Positions 6,622-13,103 of a DNA stretch of 13,103 bases are shown piece after piece. Made by a program: the position numbers and the translations under genes. Source of the stretch: Verrucomicrobia bacterium UBA4286 (GTDB lineage Bacteria > Verrucomicrobiota > Kiritimatiellia > RFP12 > UBA1067). The notes under the pieces are model-generated. The model saw nothing but the letters and a program-made list of their open reading frames with translations, did not search any database and had not been told where the DNA came from. Numbering within the stretch: the first letter of the stretch is position 1; each line of letters opens with the position of its first letter. The stretch covers positions 1 through 13,103 of the forward strand of contig DGVK01000133.1 in the NCBI GenBank assembly GCA_002395905.1. The letters run 5' to 3'.

Positions 6622-7653
6622 GTGGTCTGGAGGCTTTTAGCGGCGATAACAGTGTCGGCATTTCTGCCGACGCTGGCGTTCGCCATAGAGGCCTCCAACC
6701 GCTACAGGAGTCCGCGAAATCCCGAGCGCAGGATAAGGAGCTCCACCGAACTTATCGTGCTTCACACTACAGAGGCCGCCGAGCGCGGCTCTCTCGTAAA
6801 GCTCTGCGATCGCGGCGAGGCCCACTACTGCGTCACCGAGGCGGGAACGGTCTACCGGATAGTCGACCGCGACCGCGAGGCGTTCCACGCAGGGCGATCG
6901 ATGTGGAACGGCAAGGAGGATGTCGACAAATTCTCGATAGGCATAGAGTGCGTCGGCCATCACGACAAGGCCATGCCAGAAGCGCAGATCGCGGCGATAA
7001 AGACGCTTGTCAAGGAGCTGCAGTCCATGTACAGGCTCTCCGACGACAAGGTCGTCTGCCACAGCCATGTAGCCTACGGCGCACCTAACAAGTGGCACAA
7101 GAACAAGCACCGCGGCAGAAAGAGATGCGGCATGCTGTTTGCGATGCCAAGCGTGCGCGCGAGGCTCGGGCTTGCGAAGCGGCCGACGTCCGACGCGGAC
7201 GTGCGGGCCAAAAGGCTTGTTGTCGGCGACGACTATCTGCGCAAGGTGCTTTACGGCAACATCGATACGATGCGCTCGGCCTATGCCAAGCCCGCTCCGG
7301 CCGATACTGGCGGGCTCTTCAGCTGGTTCAAACGCAAAACGCCCCCGGTCGCGACAGACTCCGCGCCGGCGAAGGCTGCGCCCGCCAGGACGACCCCGGC
7401 GAAGACGACCCCGGCAAAGACGACCCCGGCAAAGGCCCCGCCGGTGAAACCGCCGGCATCGGTCAAGGAACTTGCCGCTCGCGGATATGTGATGAAGGGG
7501 ACCGTTTCCAAGAACACCACCGCGTCGAAGATAGCGGGGGCGAAGTGGAATTCGCCCGATACCTACTACACAATCCGCAACAAAGTCATTCCGGGAAGCA
7601 GGATAGATCCTGCGCACATCGAGAACGGCATGTGCATCTGGATGAAAAAATAG
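6622..7653 (+). CDS. Exported N-acetylmuramoyl-L-alanine amidase (Amidase_2 type) with probable divergent LysM tail
   Basis: This enzyme should cut the bond between muramic acid and the peptide stem in peptidoglycan, outside the cytoplasmic membrane. The 343 residues open with a signal peptide (1-21, cleavage near LAFA). The Amidase_2/PGRP-like zinc domain covers about 40-185: LIVLHTTE (His48), FSIGIECVG (Glu109), VVCHSHVAYG (His147) and GRKRCG (Cys169, with Lys167). His-His-Cys is the ligand set of T7 lysozyme and PGRPs. A linker holds five PAKxx repeats (about 249-273). The tail (about 288-343) reads like a divergent LysM: a GTVSKNTTASKIA start and a DPAHIENGMCIWM end. The start is GTG at 6622, just after the gpmI stop, because the ATG at 6620 is out of frame. 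No Shine-Dalgarno sequence is seen, so start by re-initiation after gpmI is likely. Substrate class is confident; the LysM call is tentative. Confidence 0.92.
   Translation: MVWRLLAAITVSAFLPTLAFAIEASNRYRSPRNPERRIRSSTELIVLHTTEAAERGSLVKLCDRGEAHYCVTEAGTVYRIVDRDREAFHAGRSMWNGKEDVDKFSIGIECVGHHDKAMPEAQIAAIKTLVKELQSMYRLSDDKVVCHSHVAYGAPNKWHKNKHRGRKRCGMLFAMPSVRARLGLAKRPTSDADVRAKRLVVGDDYLRKVLYGNIDTMRSAYAKPAPADTGGLFSWFKRKTPPVATDSAPAKAAPARTTPAKTTPAKTTPAKAPPVKPPASVKELAARGYVMKGTVSKNTTASKIAGAKWNSPDTYYTIRNKVIPGSRIDPAHIENGMCIWMKK
7366..7440 (+). repeat. 15-bp tandem repeat, five units, coding PAKxx
   Basis: Five consecutive 15-base units, with core CCGGCAAAGACGACC, encode PAKAA, PARTT, PAKTT, PAKTT and PAKAP. 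Units two to four differ by only a few bases. They form the linker between the amidase domain and the C-terminal domain. Because the unit is a multiple of three, copy-number change would lengthen or shorten the linker without breaking the frame. Confidence 0.85.
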
Positions 7654-7680
7654 CGGGGCGTGTCGCGCGGAGGGGCGTAT

Positions 7681-7691
7681 TGTGGTATAAT
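7681..7691 (+). promoter_or_regulatory. htpG: Extended -10 promoter, near-leaderless, for htpG-queA
   Basis: TGTGGTATAAT has TATAAT at 7686-7691 with the extended TG at 7683-7684. It starts 28 bases after the amidase stop codon. The ATG at 7702 follows by 10 bases, so the expected start near 7698 leaves about 4 bases of leader. No Shine-Dalgarno sequence or -35 box is clear. It matches the heads of the zinc-finger and PAS clusters rather than a heat-shock sigma-32 or CIRCE-type element, neither of which I see here. Confidence 0.75.
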
Positions 7692-7701
7692 ATGCGCCGC
7701 T

Positions 7702-9591
7702 ATGGAAACGAAGACTAATCAATTCAAGGCCGAAATCGCCGAGATGCTCGATCTCGTCGTGAACTCGCTTTACTCCAAAAAAGAGATATTCCTGCGGGAA
7801 CTTATCTCCAACGCCTCCGATGCCATCGATCGCGCGAAGTTCCTGTCCCTTACGGACAAGACTCTGGTCGCCGACAATCCCGAATGGAAGATCGAGATCG
7901 CCGTGGACAAAGCGGCCAAGACGCTGATGATATCCGACAACGGCGTAGGCATGGACGCGGCAGAGCTGGAGAAGAACCTCGGCACCATCGCGAGTTCCGG
8001 CACGAAAGCCTTCCGTCAGGCGCTCAAGGAGAAGGGCGGCGAAAGCCTGCCCGAGCTCATCGGGCAGTTCGGCGTCGGCTTTTACGCGGCGTTCATGGTC
8101 GCCGACAGGGTTCGCGTGGTTTCGCGCCGCCGCGGCGCGGACGCCGCCTTCCAGTGGGAAAGCGACATGGGCGGCAGCTACACCATAGGCGATTCGACGC
8201 GCGACGGGTTCGGCACCAGCGTCATGCTTCACCTGCGCGACGACCAGGCCGAATACCTCGACAGGTGGCGTATCGAGGAGCTCGTGAAGAAGTATTCCGA
8301 CTTCATCGCCTATCCGATAACCTTCCGCCAGATCGACGTGCCCGCCGACGAAAAGGAAGAGGACCGCAAACGCCGCGAAGAGGACGAGAAGAAGCCTGTC
8401 AACACGATGGTCGCTCTCTGGAAGCGCGCGAAGAAGGATGTCAAGGACGAAGAATACGCCGAGTTCTACAAGCACCTCACCCACGACTGGGAGGCGCCTT
8501 TCGAGACAATCCCGTTCTCCGGCGAAGGACAGGTCGAGTTCAAGGCGCTCCTGTTCCTGCCGAAGAAGGCGACGATGGAGCTATTCATGCCTCAGCAGAA
8601 GCGCGGCCTCTCGCTGTACGTGCGCAACGTGTTCATCGGCGATGACATTGAAATGCTCCTGCCGAGCTATCTCAGGTTCGTGAAGGGCGTGGTCGATTCC
8701 AGCGATCTGCCGCTGAACGTCTCGCGCGAGATGCTGCAGGACGACGCGGTGATAGCCAAGATCAAGAACGCCGTCACCTCCAAGATCCTCTCGACGCTCG
8801 AGACGCTCAAGAAGGACGAAAAGCGCTATAACGAGTTCTGGAATTCGTTCGGGACGGTTCTCAAGGAGGGCGTCCACGTCGACTGGGCGAACGCCGAGCG
8901 CCTGAAGAAGCTTCTTAAATACCCGACGGCCCGCGGCGACGCGGGGAAGACGGTCTTCCTGGAGGACTATGTGAAGGATATGCCGTCCGACCAGAAGGAT
9001 ATCTACTACCTTCTCTCCGAGCGCGAGGAGGACGCCCGCAAGGCGCCGCAGCTCGAAGCGGCCCGCAAGCACGGGTGCGATGTGCTGCTGTTCTGCGACC
9101 CTGTCGACGAATTCCTCACGGAGTCTCTGCGCGAATTCGACGGCAAGAAGTTCGTCGATGTCGCCAAGGGGGACGTAGCCTTCGGCAGCGAGGCCGAGCA
9201 GAAGGCCGAGAAGGACGCGACCGAGAAAGCCGCGAAGGAGCTCGCGCCTTTCATCGAGGCGGTTAAGAAGGAGCTGGAGTCGAAGGTGTCGGACGTGCGC
9301 GTTTCGACGCGTCTCACCGATTCGCCCTGCTGCCTTGTGGCGAGAGAGAACGCCCTGCCGCCTTCAATGGTGCGCATGATGCGCGCGATGAAGAACGAGG
9401 TGCCGGACGAAAAGCGCGTGCTGGAGCTCAACGCCGCCCACCCTCTCGTGAAGAAGGTGTCGTCGATGAAGGGCGCGGAGCTTTCCGACGCGGTGACGCT
9501 TCTCTACGACTCCGCGCTGATCGCCGAAGGTTCGCCGGTGACGGACGGCGCGCGGTTCACGAAGCTTCTCGCAGACCTCATGCTGAAGTGA
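7702..9591 (+). CDS. htpG: Molecular chaperone HtpG (bacterial Hsp90)
   Basis: HtpG is the cytoplasmic, ATP-driven Hsp90 homodimer that remodels client proteins, often with DnaK. The 629 residues match the usual length. The N-terminal GHKL ATPase shows Glu33 and Asn37 in FLRELISNASDAIDR, Asp79 in ISDNGVGMD, the lid segment GTIASSGTKAF and IGQFGVGFYAAFMVADRV. The middle domain includes FLPKKATMELF and GLSLYVRNVFIGDD, followed by LPLNVSREMLQ. The C-terminal dimer domain includes TDSPCCLVARE and ends in LLADLMLK. The start at 7702 (METKTNQFKAEIAEML) aligns with the family; an upstream in-frame start at 7660 would precede the promoter itself. The coding start CTATGGAAACG is identical to that of the zinc-finger gene. 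The stop overlaps the queA ATG by one base. Confidence 0.98.
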   Translation: METKTNQFKAEIAEMLDLVVNSLYSKKEIFLRELISNASDAIDRAKFLSLTDKTLVADNPEWKIEIAVDKAAKTLMISDNGVGMDAAELEKNLGTIASSGTKAFRQALKEKGGESLPELIGQFGVGFYAAFMVADRVRVVSRRRGADAAFQWESDMGGSYTIGDSTRDGFGTSVMLHLRDDQAEYLDRWRIEELVKKYSDFIAYPITFRQIDVPADEKEEDRKRREEDEKKPVNTMVALWKRAKKDVKDEEYAEFYKHLTHDWEAPFETIPFSGEGQVEFKALLFLPKKATMELFMPQQKRGLSLYVRNVFIGDDIEMLLPSYLRFVKGVVDSSDLPLNVSREMLQDDAVIAKIKNAVTSKILSTLETLKKDEKRYNEFWNSFGTVLKEGVHVDWANAERLKKLLKYPTARGDAGKTVFLEDYVKDMPSDQKDIYYLLSEREEDARKAPQLEAARKHGCDVLLFCDPVDEFLTESLREFDGKKFVDVAKGDVAFGSEAEQKAEKDATEKAAKELAPFIEAVKKELESKVSDVRVSTRLTDSPCCLVARENALPPSMVRMMRAMKNEVPDEKRVLELNAAHPLVKKVSSMKGAELSDAVTLLYDSALIAEGSPVTDGARFTKLLADLMLK

Positions 9592-10691
9592 TGAAAACCT
9601 CGCAGTTCTGGTATCCTCTGCCGCAAAGGCTCATCGCCCAGCATCCTGCCGAACGGCGCGGCACCGAGAAGATGCTCGTGCTGCACCGCGACACGAACGT
9701 CATCGAGCACCGCCACATAGCCGACATCGTCGAGTACATCACCGAGAAGGATCTTCTTGTCGTGAACGATACAAAGGTGTTCCCGGCGAGGCTCGTCGGC
9801 ACGTGGAGCGACACCCCCGGCGAGGTGGAGGTTCTGATGGTCTCGCCCGCGCCGGTGGACGGCGGTGAAATGCCGAGCGCGTCGGACGACGGACTTTCGA
9901 GCCTAGTATGGAACTGCATGATCGGCAGCGGACGCAAGTGCCGCGAGGGGCAGGAGGCCGTGTTCGGGCCGGCGCGCGAGCTGAGGGCGCGGCTCGTCAA
10001 GCAGCTCTCGGGAATCGGCATGTGGCGCGTGGAGTTCCTTTGCGGGCGTCCGCTCAAGGATCTTCTCGACGAGTTCGGGCGCACGCCCGTGCCGCCCTAC
10101 GTTAAACGCGAGGGAACCGCGGCCGAGGAACGCGCCGACCGCGAGCGCTACCAGACGATATACGCGCGGCACGTCGGTTCGGTCGCCGCGCCGACCGCCG
10201 GGCTTCACTTCACGCCTGAGATATTCGCCGCGCTTGAGGCCAAGGGCGTGCGGCGCGTCGCCGTGACGCTGCACGTCGGGCCGGGGACGTTCCGTCCGGT
10301 GAAAGCCGAGAACATCGAAGACCATCACATGGACTTTGAAGCGTTTACCGTCCCGCCGGAGACGGCCGACGCGGTGAACGAGTGCAAGGCGCGCGGCGGC
10401 CGGGTGTTCTGCGTAGGCTCGACGACGGTCCGCACGCTCGAAACCGTCGCCGCGGCGAGCGCGGACGGCCGCGTGGTCGCGGGGTCGGGCGCGAGCGACA
10501 TATTCATATATCCGCCCTACGACTTCAAGGTCTGCGACTGCATGCTTACGAATTTCCATCTTCCTCAGTCGACGCTTCTGATGATGATTTCGGCGCTCGC
10601 CGGACGCGAGAGGGTGCTTTGCTCGTATGCGATGGCCGTGAGGAAGGAATATAAATTCTTCAGTTATGGTGATTGCATGCTCATAGTCTAA
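9591..10691 (+). CDS. queA: S-adenosylmethionine:tRNA ribosyltransferase-isomerase
   Basis: QueA moves and isomerises the ribosyl part of S-adenosylmethionine onto preQ1-modified tRNA, giving epoxyqueuosine at the wobble base of GUN-anticodon tRNAs. The 366 residues match the family. Typical phrases are present: MKTSQFWYPLPQRLIAQHP at the start, then VNDTKVFPARL, PVPPYVKREG, RYQTIYARHVGSVAAPTAGL, LHVGPGTFRPV, HHMDFE, TTVRTLE and TNFHLPQSTLLMM, ending in KFFSYGDCMLIV. The ATG at 9591 shares one base with the htpG stop (TGATG); a GTG at 9588 is possible, but the family begins MKTS. No strong Shine-Dalgarno sequence is seen, so coupling to htpG is likely. No tgt or other queuosine gene is in the window. 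The next promoter begins directly after the TAA. Confidence 0.97.
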   Translation: MKTSQFWYPLPQRLIAQHPAERRGTEKMLVLHRDTNVIEHRHIADIVEYITEKDLLVVNDTKVFPARLVGTWSDTPGEVEVLMVSPAPVDGGEMPSASDDGLSSLVWNCMIGSGRKCREGQEAVFGPARELRARLVKQLSGIGMWRVEFLCGRPLKDLLDEFGRTPVPPYVKREGTAAEERADRERYQTIYARHVGSVAAPTAGLHFTPEIFAALEAKGVRRVAVTLHVGPGTFRPVKAENIEDHHMDFEAFTVPPETADAVNECKARGGRVFCVGSTTVRTLETVAAASADGRVVAGSGASDIFIYPPYDFKVCDCMLTNFHLPQSTLLMMISALAGRERVLCSYAMAVRKEYKFFSYGDCMLIV

Positions 10692-10702
10692 TATGGTATA
10701 AT
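10692..10702 (+). promoter_or_regulatory. Extended -10 promoter, near-leaderless, for the PAS cluster
   Basis: TATGGTATAAT is identical over 11 bases to the promoter at 83-93. TATAAT is at 10697-10702 and TG at 10694-10695. It begins on the base after the queA stop codon, so its upstream part overlaps the end of queA. The ATG at 10715 follows by 12 bases, giving an expected leader of about 6 bases without a Shine-Dalgarno sequence. It would give the PAS-rluA-HAD genes their own transcript, although read-through from queA is also possible since no terminator is seen. Confidence 0.74.
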
Positions 10703-10714
10703 ATACCCCAACTT

Positions 10715-11428
10715 ATGCCAATCTTTGTGCCCAAAGACAGAAAATCGCTGTTCCGCCAGTTCCTGGCGGGAATGTATGACGCTGTCGTCATTACCGATCC
10801 GAACGGGCACATTCTGGAGATCAACTCCCGTGCCGAAGAGCATTTCGGCTACCAGCAGGAGGAGCTTCTCGACAGGCCGATCGCCAATTTGATACCAGGC
10901 CTTTCGCCCGAGATCGTGGGGCGTATCCGCAAAGGCCTCGACGAGAACCGCCGCATCATGATCGACGCCAACGGCCGCAACAAGGACGGCTCGCGCTTCG
11001 CCTGCGAGGTCGCTATATCGTCGATCGACATGAGCGACCCCGACGATCTGGTCTTCACGGTGCGAAACGTCGAGCGCCGCCGTCGGATCCTCGAGCTTCT
11101 GCGCGCGAAAGAGGGCGCGTTCGAAGTGGCGCAGTCGGCTCTGTTCACATGCGACCAGGAAGGCCGCTTCACCAGCGCCAACAGGTCCTTCCGCGAGATG
11201 TTCGACCTTGAGGACGACGACGCCCTCGCCAGGACGAGTTTTGCCGAACTCATGACCGACCATCCTCTGCCGGAGAACTTCCAAAAGGCGCTCGACGGCC
11301 AGACTACTACTACAGGGCTGGTCGCCGAGAGCGACGGCAGCGACGATGAAGAGGTGGAGATCGTCCTGGCGCCGAACAGGCTCGGCAAGAAGGTTCGCGG
11401 CGTCGTGGGAAGCGTCATCAAGGTTTGA
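10715..11428 (+). CDS. Double PAS-domain protein without output domain
   Basis: This 237-residue cytoplasmic protein looks like two PAS sensor domains in series and nothing else. The first spans about 14-120 and has a clear PAS opening (YDAVVITDPNGHILEINSRA, then FGYQQEELLDRPIANLIP) and a PAC-like end (NKDGSRFACEVAISSIDM, then FTVRNVERRRR). A short helix links it to a weaker second one at about 134-237 (SALFTCDQEGRFTSANRSFR, FDLEDDD). No kinase, GGDEF, EAL, HTH or methyl-accepting segment follows; the gene stops at a TGA and the next frame is an unrelated enzyme. No membrane segment is seen. The ligand is unknown. It could act through a protein partner encoded elsewhere. Start choice: MPIFVPKDRK at 10715 follows the promoter; the in-frame ATG at 10673 lies within queA. 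One base separates it from the RluA-type gene. Confidence 0.9.
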   Translation: MPIFVPKDRKSLFRQFLAGMYDAVVITDPNGHILEINSRAEEHFGYQQEELLDRPIANLIPGLSPEIVGRIRKGLDENRRIMIDANGRNKDGSRFACEVAISSIDMSDPDDLVFTVRNVERRRRILELLRAKEGAFEVAQSALFTCDQEGRFTSANRSFREMFDLEDDDALARTSFAELMTDHPLPENFQKALDGQTTTTGLVAESDGSDDEEVEIVLAPNRLGKKVRGVVGSVIKV

Positions 11429-11429
11429 G

Positions 11430-12362
11430 ATGCGCCGCTCCCCGCAATACACGACCGGCGTGTCGGCGCTGTCCGTCGGCAAGAACGACCCCAAGGTTCT
11501 GCAGGATTTTCTCGCGCAGAGGTTCTCGCTTTCGCGTCGCACCGCCAAGGCCATGATCGACGGCAGGTCGGTGTGGGTGAACAGGCGCTGCGTATGGATA
11601 GCGGGCTACGCCGTCAAGACCGGCGATGTCATAGAGATACCGAACGCTGTCGTGAAGGGCGCTGTCGCCCAGGGCTCTAAAAAGGCGTCCGCCGCGATGC
11701 CGCGCAACGACGCCTCGGCGCGCCGCCACGTGAGGGTTCTCTGGCAGGACGCGGGCTATCTTGTCGCCGACAAGCCGTCCGGGATGGTGAGCTGCGACGA
11801 TCCGTCCTCGGTGGAGGCGCTTCTTCGCGAGCAGGAATCGGTGCCGACGCTTGAGGCGGTGCACCGTCTCGACCGCGATACCACCGGCTGCCTGATGTTC
11901 GCAAAGAACCACGCCGCGCTGGTCGCCGCCGTCGAGATGTTCAAGACTCACAAGGTCTCCAAGACCTACCACGCCATAACCGTCGGCGAGTTCAAGTTTC
12001 CCTTCCAGACGATCGACGCGCCGCTGGACGGCGAAAAGGCGGTTTCGCGTGTCACGCGCGAGGCGAAGGGGGAGGACGCGAGCTTTTTGCGCGTCCGCAT
12101 AGAGACCGGCCGCACGAACCAGATACGCCGGCATCTGGCGTCCGTCCGCGCCCCGATCGTCGGGGACAGGGTTTTCGGGCTCAAGTCCGCGCGCGATCCG
12201 CGCCTCATGCAGGTGCCGCGCCAGATGCTCCACGCCTCGACGCTGTCGCTGCCGAATCCGCTCTCGCCGCGCGAGGAGATATCGGTGCACTCTCCGCTCC
12301 CGGCGGATTTCCGCGCCGCGCTCAAACTGTTCGGGATGGGCAAGAAGCGGGGCGGCCGATGA
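11430..12362 (+). CDS. RluA-family RNA pseudouridine synthase
   Basis: The product (310 residues) isomerises uridine to pseudouridine in rRNA or tRNA. An S4 RNA-binding domain covers about 20-75 (KVLQDFLAQRFSLSRRTAKAM, then GDVIEIP). The catalytic domain starts near 100 with YLVADKPSGMV and carries the family signature HRLDRDTTGCL with catalytic Asp148. Further on are KTYHAI, the LRVRIETGRTNQIRRHL block and HASTLSLPNPLS. S4 plus this core resembles RluC/RluD, but the exact RNA target cannot be read from sequence, so no symbol is given. Start: ATG at 11430 one base after the PAS stop (TGAGATG), with AAGG about 6 bases upstream. An in-frame ATG at 11346 lies inside the PAS gene and would add an Arg/Ser-rich stretch foreign to the family. 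The stop overlaps the HAD gene by four bases (ATGA). Confidence 0.95.
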   Translation: MRRSPQYTTGVSALSVGKNDPKVLQDFLAQRFSLSRRTAKAMIDGRSVWVNRRCVWIAGYAVKTGDVIEIPNAVVKGAVAQGSKKASAAMPRNDASARRHVRVLWQDAGYLVADKPSGMVSCDDPSSVEALLREQESVPTLEAVHRLDRDTTGCLMFAKNHAALVAAVEMFKTHKVSKTYHAITVGEFKFPFQTIDAPLDGEKAVSRVTREAKGEDASFLRVRIETGRTNQIRRHLASVRAPIVGDRVFGLKSARDPRLMQVPRQMLHASTLSLPNPLSPREEISVHSPLPADFRAALKLFGMGKKRGGR

Positions 12363-13006
12363 ACGCGTGCTTTTTCGATATGGACGGGACCCTCATCGAT
12401 TCGAGGGCCGACCTCGCGGCGACGGTGAACCACACGCGGCGCGACCTCGGGCTTGACGAACTCCCCGTGGACGAGGTGCTTGCGCACGTAGGGCGCGGCG
12501 CGAAGTATCTGCTTTCACATGCGATTCCCGAGCGTGCGGACGAAGTCGACCGGCTCTGGGGAATGTTCATGGACCGCTACGGGGCGCACATGCTGGAGTC
12601 GGTCCAGCTGTATCCTTCGGTTCGCCGGACGCTTGAGGAGCTCGCCGACCGCGGATGGCTTCTCGGCGTCAACACGGCCAAGCCCGCGTTTGCGACGAAG
12701 GCGATAATAGAGCATTTCGGCCTCGGCCGCTTCTTCAAAGGCGCGGTCGTGGCGGGCGGCGACTGCCCCGAAATGAAGCCGTCGGCGCTGCCGCTCAGGC
12801 AGTGCGCCTCGCTTATGCGCGGCCACAGGCTCTCGTCTCACGACTGGATGGTTGGCGACAACTGGACGGATATGCAGTGCGCGGCGAACGCGGGCGTGAA
12901 GGGCGCTTTTTGCACTTTCGGCTTCGGCCGCCTCGACGATTCGCGCTGGACCGTCAAGATCAACCGCATGGACGAGCTTCTGCGCCACCTCAAGGCAGAG
13001 GAATAG
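12359..13006 (+). CDS. HAD-superfamily phosphatase, phosphoglycolate phosphatase-like
   Basis: This 215-residue soluble enzyme is a haloacid dehalogenase-type phosphohydrolase with a helical cap (about 15-80). Motif I is FFDMDGTLID with nucleophile Asp7 and acid/base Asp9. Motif II is the Thr in VNTAKP, motif III the Lys in EMKPSALPL, and motif IV the acidic VGDNWTDMQCAANAG. The order and cap position resemble Gph-type phosphoglycolate phosphatases and related small-metabolite phosphatases, but substrate cannot be assigned. Motif IV has Asn where the family often has Ser (GDS), which is tolerated. The ATG overlaps the stop of the upstream gene (ATGA), so translation is probably coupled. It ends the cluster; two strong hairpins follow. 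Confidence 0.94.
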   Translation: MNACFFDMDGTLIDSRADLAATVNHTRRDLGLDELPVDEVLAHVGRGAKYLLSHAIPERADEVDRLWGMFMDRYGAHMLESVQLYPSVRRTLEELADRGWLLGVNTAKPAFATKAIIEHFGLGRFFKGAVVAGGDCPEMKPSALPLRQCASLMRGHRLSSHDWMVGDNWTDMQCAANAGVKGAFCTFGFGRLDDSRWTVKINRMDELLRHLKAEE

Positions 13007-13038
13007 CCCTCGCACGATAGAAACTCCCATGACAGGAG

Positions 13039-13061
13039 CGGGGAAGAGTTGTCTTGCCCCG
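13039..13061 (+). other. Strong hairpin downstream of the HAD gene
   Basis: CGGGGAAGA pairs with TCTT-G-CCCCG over nine base pairs with one bulged G (13056) and a GTTG loop. No T-run follows, so it is not a classical intrinsic terminator. It may end or protect the transcript, or belong to the leader of a gene beyond the window. Confidence 0.5.
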
Positions 13062-13073
13062 GGACTGCTATGA

Positions 13074-13090
13074 CGCCCCCTGCCGGGGCG
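13074..13090 (+). other. Second GC-rich hairpin near the right edge
   Basis: CGCCCC and GGGGCG flank a CTGCC loop: six base pairs, five of them in an unbroken G-C series. It is followed by CGCTACAAAATAC rather than a T-run, and the window ends there. Its arms can also pair with those of the preceding hairpin. Confidence 0.45.
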
Positions 13091-13103
13091 CGCTACAAAA
13101 TAC

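Noticed and set aside
6637..8484. 615-codon open frame on the - strand
   Set aside because: It covers the amidase and htpG genes antisense, has no family resemblance, and is Arg/Val/Asp/His-rich as expected for a shadow of GC-rich genes. The + strand genes are certain.
10673..10714. Upstream in-frame ATG extending the PAS protein by 14 residues
   Set aside because: It lies inside queA and upstream of the promoter, so the transcript from that promoter could not include it.
11418..12290. 290-codon open frame on the - strand
   Set aside because: It is antisense to the pseudouridine synthase and is low in hydrophobic core patterns; a shadow of G/C-ending codons.
13029..13073. 14-codon open frame starting ATGACAGGAGCG
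   Set aside because: It has no good ribosome binding site, and its bases are better explained by the hairpin at 13039-13061. A leader peptide cannot be excluded without sequence to the right.
1..13103. CRISPR arrays, tRNA or rRNA genes, insertion sequences, prophage or defence genes
   Set aside because: I looked for spaced repeats, tRNA-like cloverleaf ends, transposase motifs and phage or defence proteins and saw none. The only tandem repeats are in-frame coding repeats.

Overview
This is a dense, GC-rich bacterial chromosome segment. All nine confident genes lie on the + strand, in four tight clusters that look like operons. No tRNA or rRNA gene, CRISPR array, insertion sequence or phage gene is visible, so it reads as a housekeeping region. 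The organism cannot be fixed from sequence alone. The high G+C third positions and the unusual zinc-finger protein upstream of pheT would fit an uncultured member of the PVC group (Verrucomicrobiota, Kiritimatiellota or Lentisphaerota), but that is inference of modest confidence.

Layout. (1) 103-3979: an uncharacterised protein with an Arg/Gly-rich tail and a classical C2H2 zinc-finger pattern overlaps pheT (phenylalanyl-tRNA synthetase beta chain) by 26 bases. (2) 3980-4147: a 168-base gap with three short inverted repeats, one of them a UUCG-loop hairpin followed by T-rich sequence. (3) 4148-7653: a secreted protein of unknown function, gpmI (cofactor-independent phosphoglycerate mutase), and an exported peptidoglycan amidase with a probable divergent LysM tail. 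(4) 7702-10691: htpG (Hsp90) and queA (queuosine biosynthesis), overlapping by one base. (5) 10715-13006: a double-PAS protein with no output domain, an RluA-family pseudouridine synthase and a HAD phosphatase, separated by +1 and -4 bases. (6) 13007-13103: a GC-rich tail with two strong hairpins and competing pairings.

The most interesting signal is regulatory. Three of the four cluster-leading genes (zinc-finger protein, htpG, PAS protein) are preceded by a near-identical extended -10 promoter, T[A/G]TGGTATAAT, ending only 9-12 bases before the ATG, with no clear -35 box and no Shine-Dalgarno sequence. The predicted transcripts would have leaders of only about 3-6 bases. Genes inside the clusters instead use Shine-Dalgarno sequences or stop/start overlaps. 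The window therefore suggests two start modes: near-leaderless for first genes and coupled or SD-led for the rest.

By function, pheT, queA and the RluA-type enzyme all act in translation or RNA modification. gpmI is central glycolysis, HtpG is proteostasis, the amidase acts in the cell envelope, and the HAD enzyme probably handles small phosphorylated metabolites.
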